Shown here: positions 1 to 8,472 of the stretch, piece by piece | How the letters are laid out: each line of letters starts with the position of its first letter | How positions within the stretch are numbered: position 1 is the stretch's first letter | Assembly: GCF_014649655.1 (NCBI RefSeq) | Contig: NZ_BMTL01000021.1 | Span: 121,412 to 185,411, forward strand | DNA: 64,000 nt | Direction: 5' to 3' | Source: Streptomyces humidus | GTDB taxonomy: Bacteria; Actinomycetota; Actinomycetes; Streptomycetales; Streptomycetaceae | Position numbers and translations under genes: made by a program | Notes under the pieces: model-generated | Databases searched by the model: none | Told to the model about the DNA's origin: nothing | Seen by the model: the letters and a program-made list of their open reading frames with translations, nothing else

Positions 1-990
1 GGCGATGTCGTAGGAGAGGTACTCGGTCTCCCAGTCTTCCGGGGTGGCCTCCACGACGGTCGCCTTGGAGTCCTCGGCGTACGCCAGCACGCGCTCGTCG
101 GCGTGGACCGTCACGCCCGCCTCGGCGAGGGCGTCGAGGGCGCGCGGCAGGAACTCGGGGGCGATGTCCTGGTGGACCAGAAGGGTCTCGGCGGCGTTGC
201 AGACGCTGACCCGGTGCGCCTTGGAGTTGATCAGGATGTCGATCGCCATGTCGAGGTCGGCGTGGGCGTCGACGTAGACGTGGCAGTTGCCGGTGCCTGT
301 CTCGATGACCGGGACGGTGGACTCGGTGACCACGGTGCGGATCAGGGAGGCGCCGCCTCGCGGGATGAGGACGTCGACCAGTCCACGGGCCCGCATCAGC
401 TCGCCGACGCTCTCGCGGCCCTCACCGGGCACCAGCTGCACGGCGTCGGCGGGCAGTCCGGCCCCGCCGACGGCGTCGCGGACCACCCTGACCAGGGCGG
501 TGTTGGACTCGTAGGCGGAGGACGAGCCCCGCAGCAGCACCGCGTTGCCGGACTTCAGGCAGAGTGCGGCGGCGTCCACGGTGACGTTCGGACGGGCCTC
601 GTAGATGATGCCGACGACGCCGAGCGGGACCCGGACCTGGCGCAGGTCGATGCCGTTGGGAAGGGTGGAACCCCGGACGACCTCGCCGACGGGGTCGGGC
701 AGGGCGACGACGTCCCGCACGTCCGAGGCGATGGCCCGGACCCGCTCCGGGGTCAGGGTCAGCCGGTCGACGATGGCATCGCTGGTGCCGGCCTCCCGGG
801 CCTTGGCGATGTCCTTGGCGTTGGCCTCGATGATTTCGCTCGTGCGGACCTCCAGCGCGTCCGCGATGGCGAGCAGCGCGTCGTCCTTCACGGCACGCGG
901 CAGCGGCGCGAGGTCGGCGGCGGCCGCCTTGGCACGGTAGGCGGCGCGGGTGACCGGGGACATGGAGTCGTACGGCGAGAGCGTGGTCAT
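1..990 (-). CDS. proA: Gamma-glutamyl phosphate reductase (glutamate-5-semialdehyde dehydrogenase), 3' end outside window
   Basis: The visible 330 residues are the N-terminal and central parts of ProA, the NADPH-dependent enzyme that reduces gamma-glutamyl phosphate to glutamate-5-semialdehyde in proline synthesis. Seen: MTTLSPYDSMSPVTRAAYRA at the start, then the aldehyde-dehydrogenase-fold stretches PLGVVGIIYEARPNVTVDAA and GNAVLLRGSSSAYESN. The region HRVSVCNAAETLLVHQ contains the expected catalytic cysteine (SVCNAAET). The gene runs off the left edge, so the C-terminus is not visible. The ATG at 988-990 has no Shine-Dalgarno sequence; a TACCCT hexamer sits just upstream, so a leaderless message is possible. 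proB lies 0.9 kb upstream on the same strand with one hypothetical gene between. Confidence 0.97.
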   Translation of the reverse strand, partial: MTTLSPYDSMSPVTRAAYRAKAAAADLAPLPRAVKDDALLAIADALEVRTSEIIEANAKDIAKAREAGTSDAIVDRLTLTPERVRAIASDVRDVVALPDPVGEVVRGSTLPNGIDLRQVRVPLGVVGIIYEARPNVTVDAAALCLKSGNAVLLRGSSSAYESNTALVRVVRDAVGGAGLPADAVQLVPGEGRESVGELMRARGLVDVLIPRGGASLIRTVVTESTVPVIETGTGNCHVYVDAHADLDMAIDILINSKAHRVSVCNAAETLLVHQDIAPEFLPRALDALAEAGVTVHADERVLAYAEDSKATVVEATPEDWETEYLSYDIA

Positions 991-1206
991 AAGGGAAGGG
1001 TAGTGCGCCGCCCCGGCCCGATCTCCGTTCGGTCCACACCCCGAGATCCCCCGAGACACCCTGAGACAGCCCGGATGCCGCTGACGCCCGGCGCCCCGAG
1101 CACCGCGATCACCCCGCGCATCCCGAGCACGGGACACGTCCCGCGACGGCTCGCGCCAGGGGCGACCGGCCACAGGGAACCGGGGACGGGCAACCGGCGA
1201 CGGGAC

Positions 1207-1761
1207 TCAGTAGGGGTGGACCCCGACCGGGGTCGCCGGGGCCGGGCCGTAGCCCTCGGCGATGCGCTGCTGGTAGGTCTGGCGGTCGATGACCTCCAGG
1301 CCGACGATCTCCCACGGCGGAAGCCCGGCGGTCTGACGGTGCTCACCCCACAGACGCAGGGCGACGGCGGCCGCGTCGTGCAGGTCGCGGGCCTCCTCCC
1401 AGTACCGGATCTCGGCGTGGTCGCCCGCGTATCTGCTGGTCAGGAGGAAGGGGTGGTCGTGAGCGAGCTGTTCGAGAGCGCGCCGGACCTCCGTCAGCGG
1501 GGCCTGCTCACCGGAGACGCTCAGGGTCACATGCCACAGCCGGGGGACGTCCACGGGCTGCCCGCCCTTCGGCTCGGCGGCCTCCCGCGCCCCGTACGTC
1601 TCCCCGGCCGCCACGCTGGTCAGGGCGCGCTCCTCGCCGGGCGCGCGCGCCGGCGCACCCGCGGTCCGCGACGACGCCGGCCCGGCCGTGCGTGACGCCG
1701 TCCCGCCGGCCCCGCCGGCACTCCCACGGGCCGCTGCCACCCCAGGGCGCACTCGTCTCAC
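1207..1761 (-). CDS. Conserved hypothetical protein between proB and proA
   Basis: I do not recognise a named domain. The frame could open at 1842, but a GTG at 1759-1761 is preceded by a near-perfect AAGGAGG five bases away, so I take 184 residues. Residues 1 to about 75 are Ala/Arg/Gly-rich and look disordered. The C-terminal 110 residues look folded: LWHVTLSVSGEQAPLTEVRR, HAEIRYWEEARDLHDAAAVA, LPPWEIVGLEVIDRQTYQQR. Proteins with this C-terminal end are, as I recall, widespread in Streptomyces at this position. It lies between the two proline genes on the same strand and may be cotranscribed with them. A role in proline synthesis is not indicated by anything in the sequence. Confidence 0.75.
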   Translation of the reverse strand: MRRVRPGVAAARGSAGGAGGTASRTAGPASSRTAGAPARAPGEERALTSVAAGETYGAREAAEPKGGQPVDVPRLWHVTLSVSGEQAPLTEVRRALEQLAHDHPFLLTSRYAGDHAEIRYWEEARDLHDAAAVALRLWGEHRQTAGLPPWEIVGLEVIDRQTYQQRIAEGYGPAPATPVGVHPY

Positions 1762-1917
1762 GAAGGCCTCCTTTTCGCAGCGCTCGTGCGGATCGTGTAC
1801 CGCGCTCGCCCACCGGACTCGCGCGGTCTGTTCCTGAGACAAAGTTGAGCAGGCCGCACGGCTCCGTGGGGCGGTTTCACGGAACGTCCCCCACCGGTAC
1901 GGCCCGTTCGAGCGCGT

Positions 1918-3045
1918 TTACGGGTGCAGGATCACCAGGTCGTCCCGGTGGACGACCTCGCGCTCGTACTCCGCGCCGAGCTCCCGGGCCAGCTCCCGGG
2001 TGGACCGCCCGATCAGCTGGGGGATCTCTTTGGCGTCGAAGTTGACGAGGCCGCGGGCCACCGCGCGCCCCCGGGCGTCGCGCAGTTCCACGGGGTCGCC
2101 GGCGACGAACTCGCCCTCGACGGAGGCGATCCCGGCGGGCAGCAGCGAGGTGCGCCGTTCGACGACCGCGCGCACCGCGCCGTCGTCCAGCGTCAGCGAC
2201 CCCTGCGGGGCGGACGCGTGCTGCAGCCACAGCAGCCGGTGGGCCGAGCGTTTGCCGGTGGCGTGGAAGAAGGTGCCGGTGTCCCCGCCGGCGAAGGCGT
2301 CGGCCGCGTGGACGGCGCTGGTGAGGACCACGGGGATGCCGGCGGCCGCCGCGATCCGGGCGGCCTCGACCTTGGTGACCATGCCGCCGGTTCCGACGCC
2401 CGCCTTGCCGGCGCTGCCGATCTCGACGTGCGCGAGGTCCTCCGGGGCCCGCACCTCGGCGATCCGCGAGGTGCCCGGCCTGCTGGGGTCGCCGTCGTAG
2501 ACGCCGTCGACGTCGGACAGCAGGACCAGCAGGTCGGCGTGGACGAGGTGGGCGACGAGGGCGGCGAGCCGGTCGTTGTCGCCGAAGCGGATCTCGTCGG
2601 TGGCGACGGTGTCGTTCTCATTGACGATCGGGAACGCGCCCATCGCCAGGAGCTTGTCGAGGGTGCGGGAGGCGTTGCGGTGGTGGGCACGCCGGCTCAT
2701 GTCGTCGCTGGTCAGCAGCACCTGCCCGACACGGACGCCGTAGCGGGCGAAGGAGGCGGTGTAGCGGGCCACCAGCAGTCCCTGGCCGACGCTGGCGGCT
2801 GCCTGCTGGCGGGCCAGGTCCTTGGGCCGGCGCCGCAGGCCCAGCGGGGCGAGTCCGGCCGCGATCGCACCGGACGAGACGAGGACGACCTCCTTCTCCC
2901 CTCCGCTGCGGCTCTTGGCGAGGACGTCGACGAGCGCGTCGACCCGGTCGGCGTCGAGTCCGCCGGCGGCGGTGGTCAGCGACGAGGAGCCGACCTTGAC
3001 GACGATCCTGCGGGCTTCGCCCACGGCCTGCCTTGCCCCTGCCAC
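1918..3045 (-). CDS. proB: Glutamate 5-kinase
   Basis: ProB phosphorylates glutamate to gamma-glutamyl phosphate, the first step of proline synthesis. Seen: amino-acid kinase start RRIVVKVGSSSLTT, VLVSSGAIAAGLAPLG, FPIVNENDTVATDEIRFGDN and LLSDVDGVYDG (substrate and nucleotide binding). A C-terminal PUA domain follows (about residues 270-370, GSLTLDDGAVRAVVERRTSL through VNFDAKEIPQLIGRS). About 375 residues, normal for ProB with PUA. The frame opens at 3084, but a GTG at 3043-3045 has AGGAG 11 bases upstream and gives an N-terminus like that of other Streptomyces ProB proteins. In related genomes obgE sits just upstream; here three wall-polymer genes intervene. Confidence 0.96.
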   Translation of the reverse strand: MAGARQAVGEARRIVVKVGSSSLTTAAGGLDADRVDALVDVLAKSRSGGEKEVVLVSSGAIAAGLAPLGLRRRPKDLARQQAAASVGQGLLVARYTASFARYGVRVGQVLLTSDDMSRRAHHRNASRTLDKLLAMGAFPIVNENDTVATDEIRFGDNDRLAALVAHLVHADLLVLLSDVDGVYDGDPSRPGTSRIAEVRAPEDLAHVEIGSAGKAGVGTGGMVTKVEAARIAAAAGIPVVLTSAVHAADAFAGGDTGTFFHATGKRSAHRLLWLQHASAPQGSLTLDDGAVRAVVERRTSLLPAGIASVEGEFVAGDPVELRDARGRAVARGLVNFDAKEIPQLIGRSTRELARELGAEYEREVVHRDDLVILHP

Positions 3046-3301
3046 CTTGTTCTGCGCTCCTCGCATAGGTCCACGGCTGTCCACGGCCCCCTTTCCGGCA
3101 ATCTACGCGAACGTGGGCGCGGGCCGCGCAGGGGTTTCACTGCACGGACGGATACGCCCGCGGAGCCGATTCGCTCACGCCCTGACCGCGGCGAGGAGAA
3201 CGCCCGACGACGGCGTCTCCCCCTGCGTGCGGGCCGGGTCCAGCGGGAAGGGCGGTCACGGATCGCCGACGACGGCTCGCCTGCCGCCGCGCGGCGGCGG
3301 C

Positions 3302-4531
3302 TCAGGCCGCCGCCGCGCCGCCGCCGGGACGCGCCGTGCGGCGCACGCGGCTCGCCTTGCGGCGGACCTTGCGGACGAAGCCGCGCAGGAAGGTCTCGGT
3401 GGGGTTCTTGCGCCACCCCGGGTACGCCTTGGCCTCGCGGGGCTCGGCCAGGTAGATCCGGTCGGGGACGCCGGCCTCCGGGGAGCCGTAGTGCGGGTAG
3501 GCCAGGTAGAGCTGGGTGCCGCGCTTCTTCAGGACGGGGGCAGGCTTGCTCTTGGCCTGGATGAACTCCAGGACGTCCACGAGGAGGTCGGCGCGGCCGC
3601 GGGCCACCAGCTCCAGACGCAGCCGCTCGTGGACCAGGAGACGCTGGGCGACCCCTTCGTTCCAGTAGGCGTCCATCAGCGGTTTGGCCAGCTCCAGCTT
3701 GGTGCGCCGAATCTCCTCGTCGTTCCTGAGGAAGACGGGACCGAACTGCGGCAGCACGGTGACCAGGAACGGGCGGACCATGAGCACGTCACGCTTGGGG
3801 CCGGGCGGGACCAGCCGCTCCAGCAGGCCCATCAGGGCACGCGCGGAGTCGAAGCGCAGGGTGTAGCTGCCGCTCTTCGTCACGTGCTTGCCGTCGCTGC
3901 GGCCGACCAGGTAGTAGCAGGTGTAGTCGGCGACCACGGAGACCCCGTCGGCCCGCAGATACGCCTCCATCGTGAACAGCGCGTCCTCGCCGGTCCACAG
4001 CGACTCGTCGAAGCGCATGCCGTGCCGCTCCAGGAACTCCCGGCGGAACAGCTTCTGCGCGCTGAGCGTGAACTTGATGTTGGACGAGTAGACGTCCGTC
4101 CGGTCGAGCGTCTCGCCCCACATCGACCTGGGCGGCGTGCGGTTGACGCCCTCGACCCGGCCGAGGACCACGTCCGTGCCGTTCTTGTCGGCCATGGCGA
4201 CCATGCGCTCCAGGGCCTCCGCACCGAGCCGGTCGTCGGCGTCGAGGAAGAAGACGTAGCGCCCGGTGGCCTTGGACAGGCCGACGTTGCGCGGGCCGCT
4301 GGGGCCACCCGAGTTGGCCTGGCGGATCACCGTGACGTCCATGGGGGCGCGGGCGGCGAACTCCTCCAGGCAGTCCCCGGTGCCGTCCCGTGATCCGTCG
4401 TCGACCGCTATGACCTCGATGCGGGCCGGGTCCAGGGTCTGGGCCTCGACCGATGCCAGGCACTCCACTAGATACGGCATCGCTTCGTACGCCCCGATGA
4501 CCACCGTGACGTCAGGCTGCGCAACGGTCAC
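3302..4531 (-). CDS. Family 2 glycosyltransferase
   Basis: A 409-residue GT-A fold inverting glycosyltransferase. Seen: start VTVVIGAYEAMPYLVECLAS, nucleotide-binding VIAVDDGSRDGTGD, acceptor-side NSGGPSGPRNVGLSKATGRY, and metal-binding FFLDADDRLG. The C-terminal 150 residues have no family signature and end in basic plus Gly/Ala residues. The N-terminal 230 residues closely parallel the GT at 26759-28465 (shared NSGGP, ATGRYV, DYTCYYLV/AV patterns), so the two are paralogues. It starts with GTG after AGAGGGA. It is the last gene of the set containing the TagF-like polymerase and the CDP-ribitol-type enzyme, so it probably glycosylates or extends that wall polymer. The donor sugar cannot be read from sequence. 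Confidence 0.9.
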   Translation of the reverse strand: MTVAQPDVTVVIGAYEAMPYLVECLASVEAQTLDPARIEVIAVDDGSRDGTGDCLEEFAARAPMDVTVIRQANSGGPSGPRNVGLSKATGRYVFFLDADDRLGAEALERMVAMADKNGTDVVLGRVEGVNRTPPRSMWGETLDRTDVYSSNIKFTLSAQKLFRREFLERHGMRFDESLWTGEDALFTMEAYLRADGVSVVADYTCYYLVGRSDGKHVTKSGSYTLRFDSARALMGLLERLVPPGPKRDVLMVRPFLVTVLPQFGPVFLRNDEEIRRTKLELAKPLMDAYWNEGVAQRLLVHERLRLELVARGRADLLVDVLEFIQAKSKPAPVLKKRGTQLYLAYPHYGSPEAGVPDRIYLAEPREAKAYPGWRKNPTETFLRGFVRKVRRKASRVRRTARPGGGAAAA

Positions 4532-4654
4532 TGTTCCCTCTCATCACGCGCGGTTCCCCGACACGGAAATGCTTTGGACACCCGAAAGACGGTGGGTGAA
4601 CGGGAAGGGTTGCCTGCGCCGCACCACGTGTTCCACATCACAGGATGCACCGAA

Positions 4655-4694
4655 GGCCGGGCCTCCGGAGGAATTCTCTCCCGAAGACCCGGCC
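4655..4694 (-). terminator. Hairpin after the TagF-like gene
   Basis: GGCCGGG at 4655-4661 pairs with CCCGGCC at 4688-4694. The small palindrome CCTCCGGAGG lies in the loop. It sits in the 179-base gap between the TagF-like gene and the downstream GT2 and has no U-tract. It could be an attenuator or an mRNA-end stabiliser. Confidence 0.4.
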
Positions 4695-4710
4695 CGCGGC
4701 GACGCGTGTG

Positions 4711-6813
4711 TCAGGCGGTGGTGACGTCCCTGGTCCGCGCGGCCTCGCCGTCCGCCTCGGCGCTCGTCTCGCCGTCCGGCATGTCGTCCGGCGCGACCAC
4801 GAGGGACACCTGGCCCACGTTGCGCGCCTCGGCCTTCAGCGCGAGGTCGGCGACGGCGATGTCGAACCGTGCCAGGGAGGTGGGCTCGTCCGGTCCGAGC
4901 AGGTACTCCTTGAGCTCGTCACGGTCCTTCGCCAGCGGGTCGCCGGCCGGGTCCCGCACGGCGTCCAGAAGCCGGTCCAGCTCGGCTGCGTCGTTGCCGA
5001 GGATCACCGCGGCGCGCACCGCGGTGTTCTGCCGCCTGAACTCCTCCGCGCCCAGCTCCGCGGAGTCCGTGACCGCACAGGGCTTCCCGCTCGCGATGAA
5101 GTCGGAGACCACGCTGGAGATGTCGGAGACCATCGCCTCGGAGGCGTTGAAGCAGTCGTACAGATGCGGTGAGGCGCCGGTGATCACCCGGTGCTCGTAC
5201 GAGGGGAACGAGCGCCAGTAGGTCTCGTTCCACTCGGCGCGCAGCCGGGCGGCCTCCTGGTGCTTGCGGACGTCGACGATGCCGTCGCGGCTGGTCACAG
5301 CCTCGTCGGCCCGCTCGTCGAAGGCGAGCGAGAGACCGTCCAGGCGGGTCTTGAGCCGGGTCAGCTCGGCCTTGGCCCTGGCCTGGGCGGCCGGGTCCGC
5401 GGTGAAGCGCGGGTCGCTCGCGCGCTCGGCGGCGGCCTTCTTGATCAGAGCGATGATCCGCCGGTGCGCGGCGCCGGCCTTGGCGCTGCGGGTGCCGGTG
5501 AACGGGTGCGGCTTGTACAGGACGCGGACCGGGGGCTCGGCGGATACCAGCTTCCTGACGATGTTCTCGCCGGCCAGCAGGAGCGAGGTGTTGCCCGGGT
5601 TGTCGTCCCAGCCCTCCCAGGTGGGCGCGTACAGCACCGTCGGGACGCGGTCCGCGGGCACGCCGTCGCCCGGCCTGATGGACGCCAGCTGCGGACGGCC
5701 GACCTCCACGACGTCCTCGTCGCGGATGCCGACGTCGGCGATGGCGTAACGGTCGCGGCCCGCGCGGCCGGCGACCCACACCTCGTCGTAGACCTTGCTG
5801 AACGGGTTGACGCTGGCGGCCTTGTCGCTGTCGCCGTGGCCGATGAAGACGTGCTTCATCGTCGGCACGCGCAGCAGGTGGATGTTCTTGCCGACGTTCG
5901 CGCAGTACAACGCGACCCGCACCATGGACAGGTCCAGGTTCATCAGGTGCACCCCCCCGGGCACGCAGATGACCGGGACCGACGTGGGCGCCATCTTCTC
6001 CAGGACGGCGCGCTCACGCAGGATCACCAACGACCGGGCCTCCATCTGCTCCATGGTCTCCAGCCACATGTTGACCTGGTAGGCGGAGTCGTCGGAGCCG
6101 GAGAAGTACAGGACCACCTCGGGCCGGTACTCGCGCAGCCAGGAGCTGACCGTGGCCAGCACCTTGGGAGCCTTCGGCGGGAGCCGCCTGCCCCGCAGAT
6201 ACGGCACCAGCGCGAGGACGTACAGCGCACCGAGGCCCAGGGTGACGGCGATGCCGGCGAAGCCCGGGCGCACCGAGTCGCCCATGGCGCAGACGAGCAG
6301 GCCCACGACGGCCGCGAGGTCGAGGTGGAGCATCTTCACCGTGGCGCGGCTCAGCAGCAGACGCGGCGGGGCGTCCGGGATGCGCAGCCGGGAGACCAGG
6401 TCGACGTTCCGGGTCGCGACCGGCATCTGACGGCGCTTGCCGATCAGGGTGACCAGCGCGCCGTGCGGCGCCTGCAGGCCGAAGAACACCGTGAAGCACG
6501 CGATCGCCGCGTAGAAGACCGGCTCCCGCGAGAGGTCGAGCCTCGCCAGCAACAGGATCAGCAGCAGTTCGCGGACCAGGAACCGGGTGGACGCACCGGC
6601 TCGCACCTTGGACAGCAGGCCGATGAGGCGACTGCGCTTGTGGTGGAGATAGAGGTCCGCCAGGTACGTCACGGCGGCCGCGACGGCGAAGGCGGGAGCG
6701 CTCGGGACGAGCGCGGTCGCCATGAGGCCGGGGTAGCCCAGCATCATGAGGACCGCTGCGGCCAGTTCGGCCGCGCTGCCCACCCGGGCTACGCGAATAG
6801 CGGTGGATATCAC
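4711..6813 (-). CDS. CDP-glycerol/CDP-ribitol:polyol-phosphate transferase (TagF-like)
   Basis: A 700-residue protein with the TagF/TarL-type polymerase domain, which transfers glycerol- or ribitol-phosphate from the CDP donor onto a growing teichoic acid-like chain. Seen: KHVFIGHGDSDKAASVNPFS, VLYAPTWEGWDD, VRVLYKPHPFTGT and MVSDISSVVSDFIASGKPCA, which are the conserved blocks around the catalytic histidines of this family. Unlike the smaller soluble members, residues 1-230 carry several hydrophobic segments, so the enzyme is probably anchored in the membrane. It starts with GTG at 6811-6813 behind a weak AGG. The upstream gene makes the likely donor. Donor choice (glycerol or ribitol) is inferred from that neighbour only. 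Confidence 0.92.
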   Translation of the reverse strand: MISTAIRVARVGSAAELAAAVLMMLGYPGLMATALVPSAPAFAVAAAVTYLADLYLHHKRSRLIGLLSKVRAGASTRFLVRELLLILLLARLDLSREPVFYAAIACFTVFFGLQAPHGALVTLIGKRRQMPVATRNVDLVSRLRIPDAPPRLLLSRATVKMLHLDLAAVVGLLVCAMGDSVRPGFAGIAVTLGLGALYVLALVPYLRGRRLPPKAPKVLATVSSWLREYRPEVVLYFSGSDDSAYQVNMWLETMEQMEARSLVILRERAVLEKMAPTSVPVICVPGGVHLMNLDLSMVRVALYCANVGKNIHLLRVPTMKHVFIGHGDSDKAASVNPFSKVYDEVWVAGRAGRDRYAIADVGIRDEDVVEVGRPQLASIRPGDGVPADRVPTVLYAPTWEGWDDNPGNTSLLLAGENIVRKLVSAEPPVRVLYKPHPFTGTRSAKAGAAHRRIIALIKKAAAERASDPRFTADPAAQARAKAELTRLKTRLDGLSLAFDERADEAVTSRDGIVDVRKHQEAARLRAEWNETYWRSFPSYEHRVITGASPHLYDCFNASEAMVSDISSVVSDFIASGKPCAVTDSAELGAEEFRRQNTAVRAAVILGNDAAELDRLLDAVRDPAGDPLAKDRDELKEYLLGPDEPTSLARFDIAVADLALKAEARNVGQVSLVVAPDDMPDGETSAEADGEAARTRDVTTA

Positions 6814-6891
6814 GGAGAAACCTGCTCTGGGAGGGGGCCGGTCATAGGTGCCAAAAAGTCCGGAAAATCCTTTTTCGAAGGTTTCGGGAGT

Positions 6892-6948
6892 TTTACGGAT
6901 TCAGGCCTCTGTGAATTCTCCGTAAACCGGGAGCCACAGAGGCCTGAA
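6892..6948 (-). promoter_or_regulatory. Two interlocking inverted repeats before the TagF-like gene
   Basis: A perfect 14-base inverted repeat (6900-6913 with 6935-6948, TTCAGGCCTCTGTG) encloses a 21-base loop. A second perfect 8-base repeat (TTTACGGA at 6892-6899, TCCGTAAA at 6919-6926) has one arm inside that loop. The two stems are therefore either mutually exclusive or form a pseudoknot. They lie in the 159-base spacer between the CDP-ribitol enzyme and the TagF-like gene, in the transcribed direction. There is no U-tract, so attenuation or mRNA processing is as likely as termination. Confidence 0.55.
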
Positions 6949-6972
6949 AATTCGATGGCTATTTGATCTCGA

Positions 6973-8472
6973 TTATGCCACGCCGTCCTGGCGGTCGAGC
7001 ACGCCGGCCAGGGCCTGCTCGAAGCCGGAGGCCTTGCCCGCGGCGGCCGTCGGGTCCTGCTGACGGACGTCGACGACGTGGCCGGTCAGCTCGGAGAGAA
7101 GCACGTCGAGGGAGGTACGGGCGACGGCCTCGGAGGACAGCAGGCTGCCCGCGGGCTCCTGCCCGAAGGCCTTGGTCCGCATGGGGGTGGCTGTGCGCTC
7201 GGGGTTGACGCAGTTCACCCGGATGCCGTCCCCGGCCCACTCGTCGGACAGGGCCTGGGTGAGATTCACCATGGCGGCCTTGGTCGAGGAGTACAGGCTG
7301 TACTCGGCGCGGCCGCGGGTGTAGCTGCTCGAGGTGTACAGCAGCAGTTGACCCTTGGTCTCGGCCAGGTACTTGTAAGCCGAACGTGCGATCTGCACCG
7401 GCGCCAGGTAGTTGACCTTCAGCGCTTCCTCGATGGTCGCGTTGTCGGTCTCGGCCAGTTTGCCGATGCGGAGCACTCCGGCGGTGTTGACGACGTAGTC
7501 GATGCGCCCGGTCTCCCCGTAGGCCTTGGACAGGGCGTCGTCGACCTCCTCCGGGTTCTCCACATGCGTGCCGGTGGTCGAGCGGCCCAGGGCGTAGACC
7601 CGGGCTCCGTAGGACTCGGCGAGCTCGGCGATGTCCTTGCCGATGCCGTACGAACCGCCGAAGACGACCACGGTCTTGCCGGTGAGCAGCTCGCGGTAGA
7701 CCTCCTCGCCGTTCTGCTCGGGGGTGGCGGAGGAGGCCAGCTGGAAGAGCTTGTCGGCGATGAAGACGTCGACGGGCTGAGTCACCTTCATGTTGTACTC
7801 GTCGCCCGCGACGACGTGGATCGGCACGTCCGGCAGGTAGCGCAGGACGACCGTGCAGTCGTCGGTGGCCTGGAAGTTGGGGTCGCCCGCCGCCACCTCG
7901 TAGGCCCGGCGGATGGTGGACAGCTTGAAGGCCTGCGGTGTCTGGCCGCGGCGCAGCCGGGAGCGGTCCGGGATCTCGGTGATGAACTCGCCGTCCTCAC
8001 CGTGCGTGCGCGTGACGATGATGGTGTCCGCGGACGGAATGGCCACGTCGACCGCCTGGTAGCGCTCCAGGGCCGTGACGCAGTCGTCGATGACGCGCCG
8101 CGAGAGCAGGGGGCGTACGGCGTCGTGGAAGAGGACGTTGAGATCCTCGCCGTCGGCCAGCCCCTCGCCCAGGGCTGCGATGGCGCGCTCGGTGGTCTCG
8201 TTCCGCGTGGAGCCGCCCTCGATGATCGCCCGGACCTTCGTGAAGCCCGCCTTGGAAACGATCTTCTCGACGTCGGGGACGTAACCGGGCGCCATCAGCA
8301 CGATGATGTCGTCGACCGAGTCCGCCTTCTCGAAGGTGGTCAGCGTGTGCTCGATGACTGCCTTGCCGGCGATCTTCAGCAGCTGCTTGGGGATCGACAG
8401 ACCCACGCGCTGGCCGGTGCCACCGGCCAGGATCACTGCGGTGGTACGGGGCTTGGCTATGTGCTGGGACAC
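6973..8472 (-). CDS. Bifunctional cytidylyltransferase / SDR reductase (CDP-ribitol synthase type)
   Basis: A fusion of two enzymes, 499 residues. Residues 1 to about 240 are an IspD/TarI-like CTP transferase: AVILAGGTGQRVGLSIPKQL, ITEIPDRSRLRRGQTPQAFK, YNMKVTQPVDVFIADKLF. Residues about 250-490 are a short-chain dehydrogenase: VVVFGGSYGIGKDIAELAES, NTAGVLRIGKLAETD, TSSSYTRGRAEYSLYSSTKA (Ser-Tyr-Lys triad). The same domain order occurs in the Haemophilus Bcs1/Acs1 enzymes, which reduce ribulose 5-phosphate to ribitol 5-phosphate and form CDP-ribitol; that reaction is inferred here. The frame opens at 8577, but the true start is most likely the GTG at 8470-8472 (MSQHIAKPRTTAVILAGG) behind AAGGTAGG. 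It feeds the TagF-like polymerase next in line. Confidence 0.9.
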   Translation of the reverse strand: MSQHIAKPRTTAVILAGGTGQRVGLSIPKQLLKIAGKAVIEHTLTTFEKADSVDDIIVLMAPGYVPDVEKIVSKAGFTKVRAIIEGGSTRNETTERAIAALGEGLADGEDLNVLFHDAVRPLLSRRVIDDCVTALERYQAVDVAIPSADTIIVTRTHGEDGEFITEIPDRSRLRRGQTPQAFKLSTIRRAYEVAAGDPNFQATDDCTVVLRYLPDVPIHVVAGDEYNMKVTQPVDVFIADKLFQLASSATPEQNGEEVYRELLTGKTVVVFGGSYGIGKDIAELAESYGARVYALGRSTTGTHVENPEEVDDALSKAYGETGRIDYVVNTAGVLRIGKLAETDNATIEEALKVNYLAPVQIARSAYKYLAETKGQLLLYTSSSYTRGRAEYSLYSSTKAAMVNLTQALSDEWAGDGIRVNCVNPERTATPMRTKAFGQEPAGSLLSSEAVARTSLDVLLSELTGHVVDVRQQDPTAAAGKASGFEQALAGVLDRQDGVA

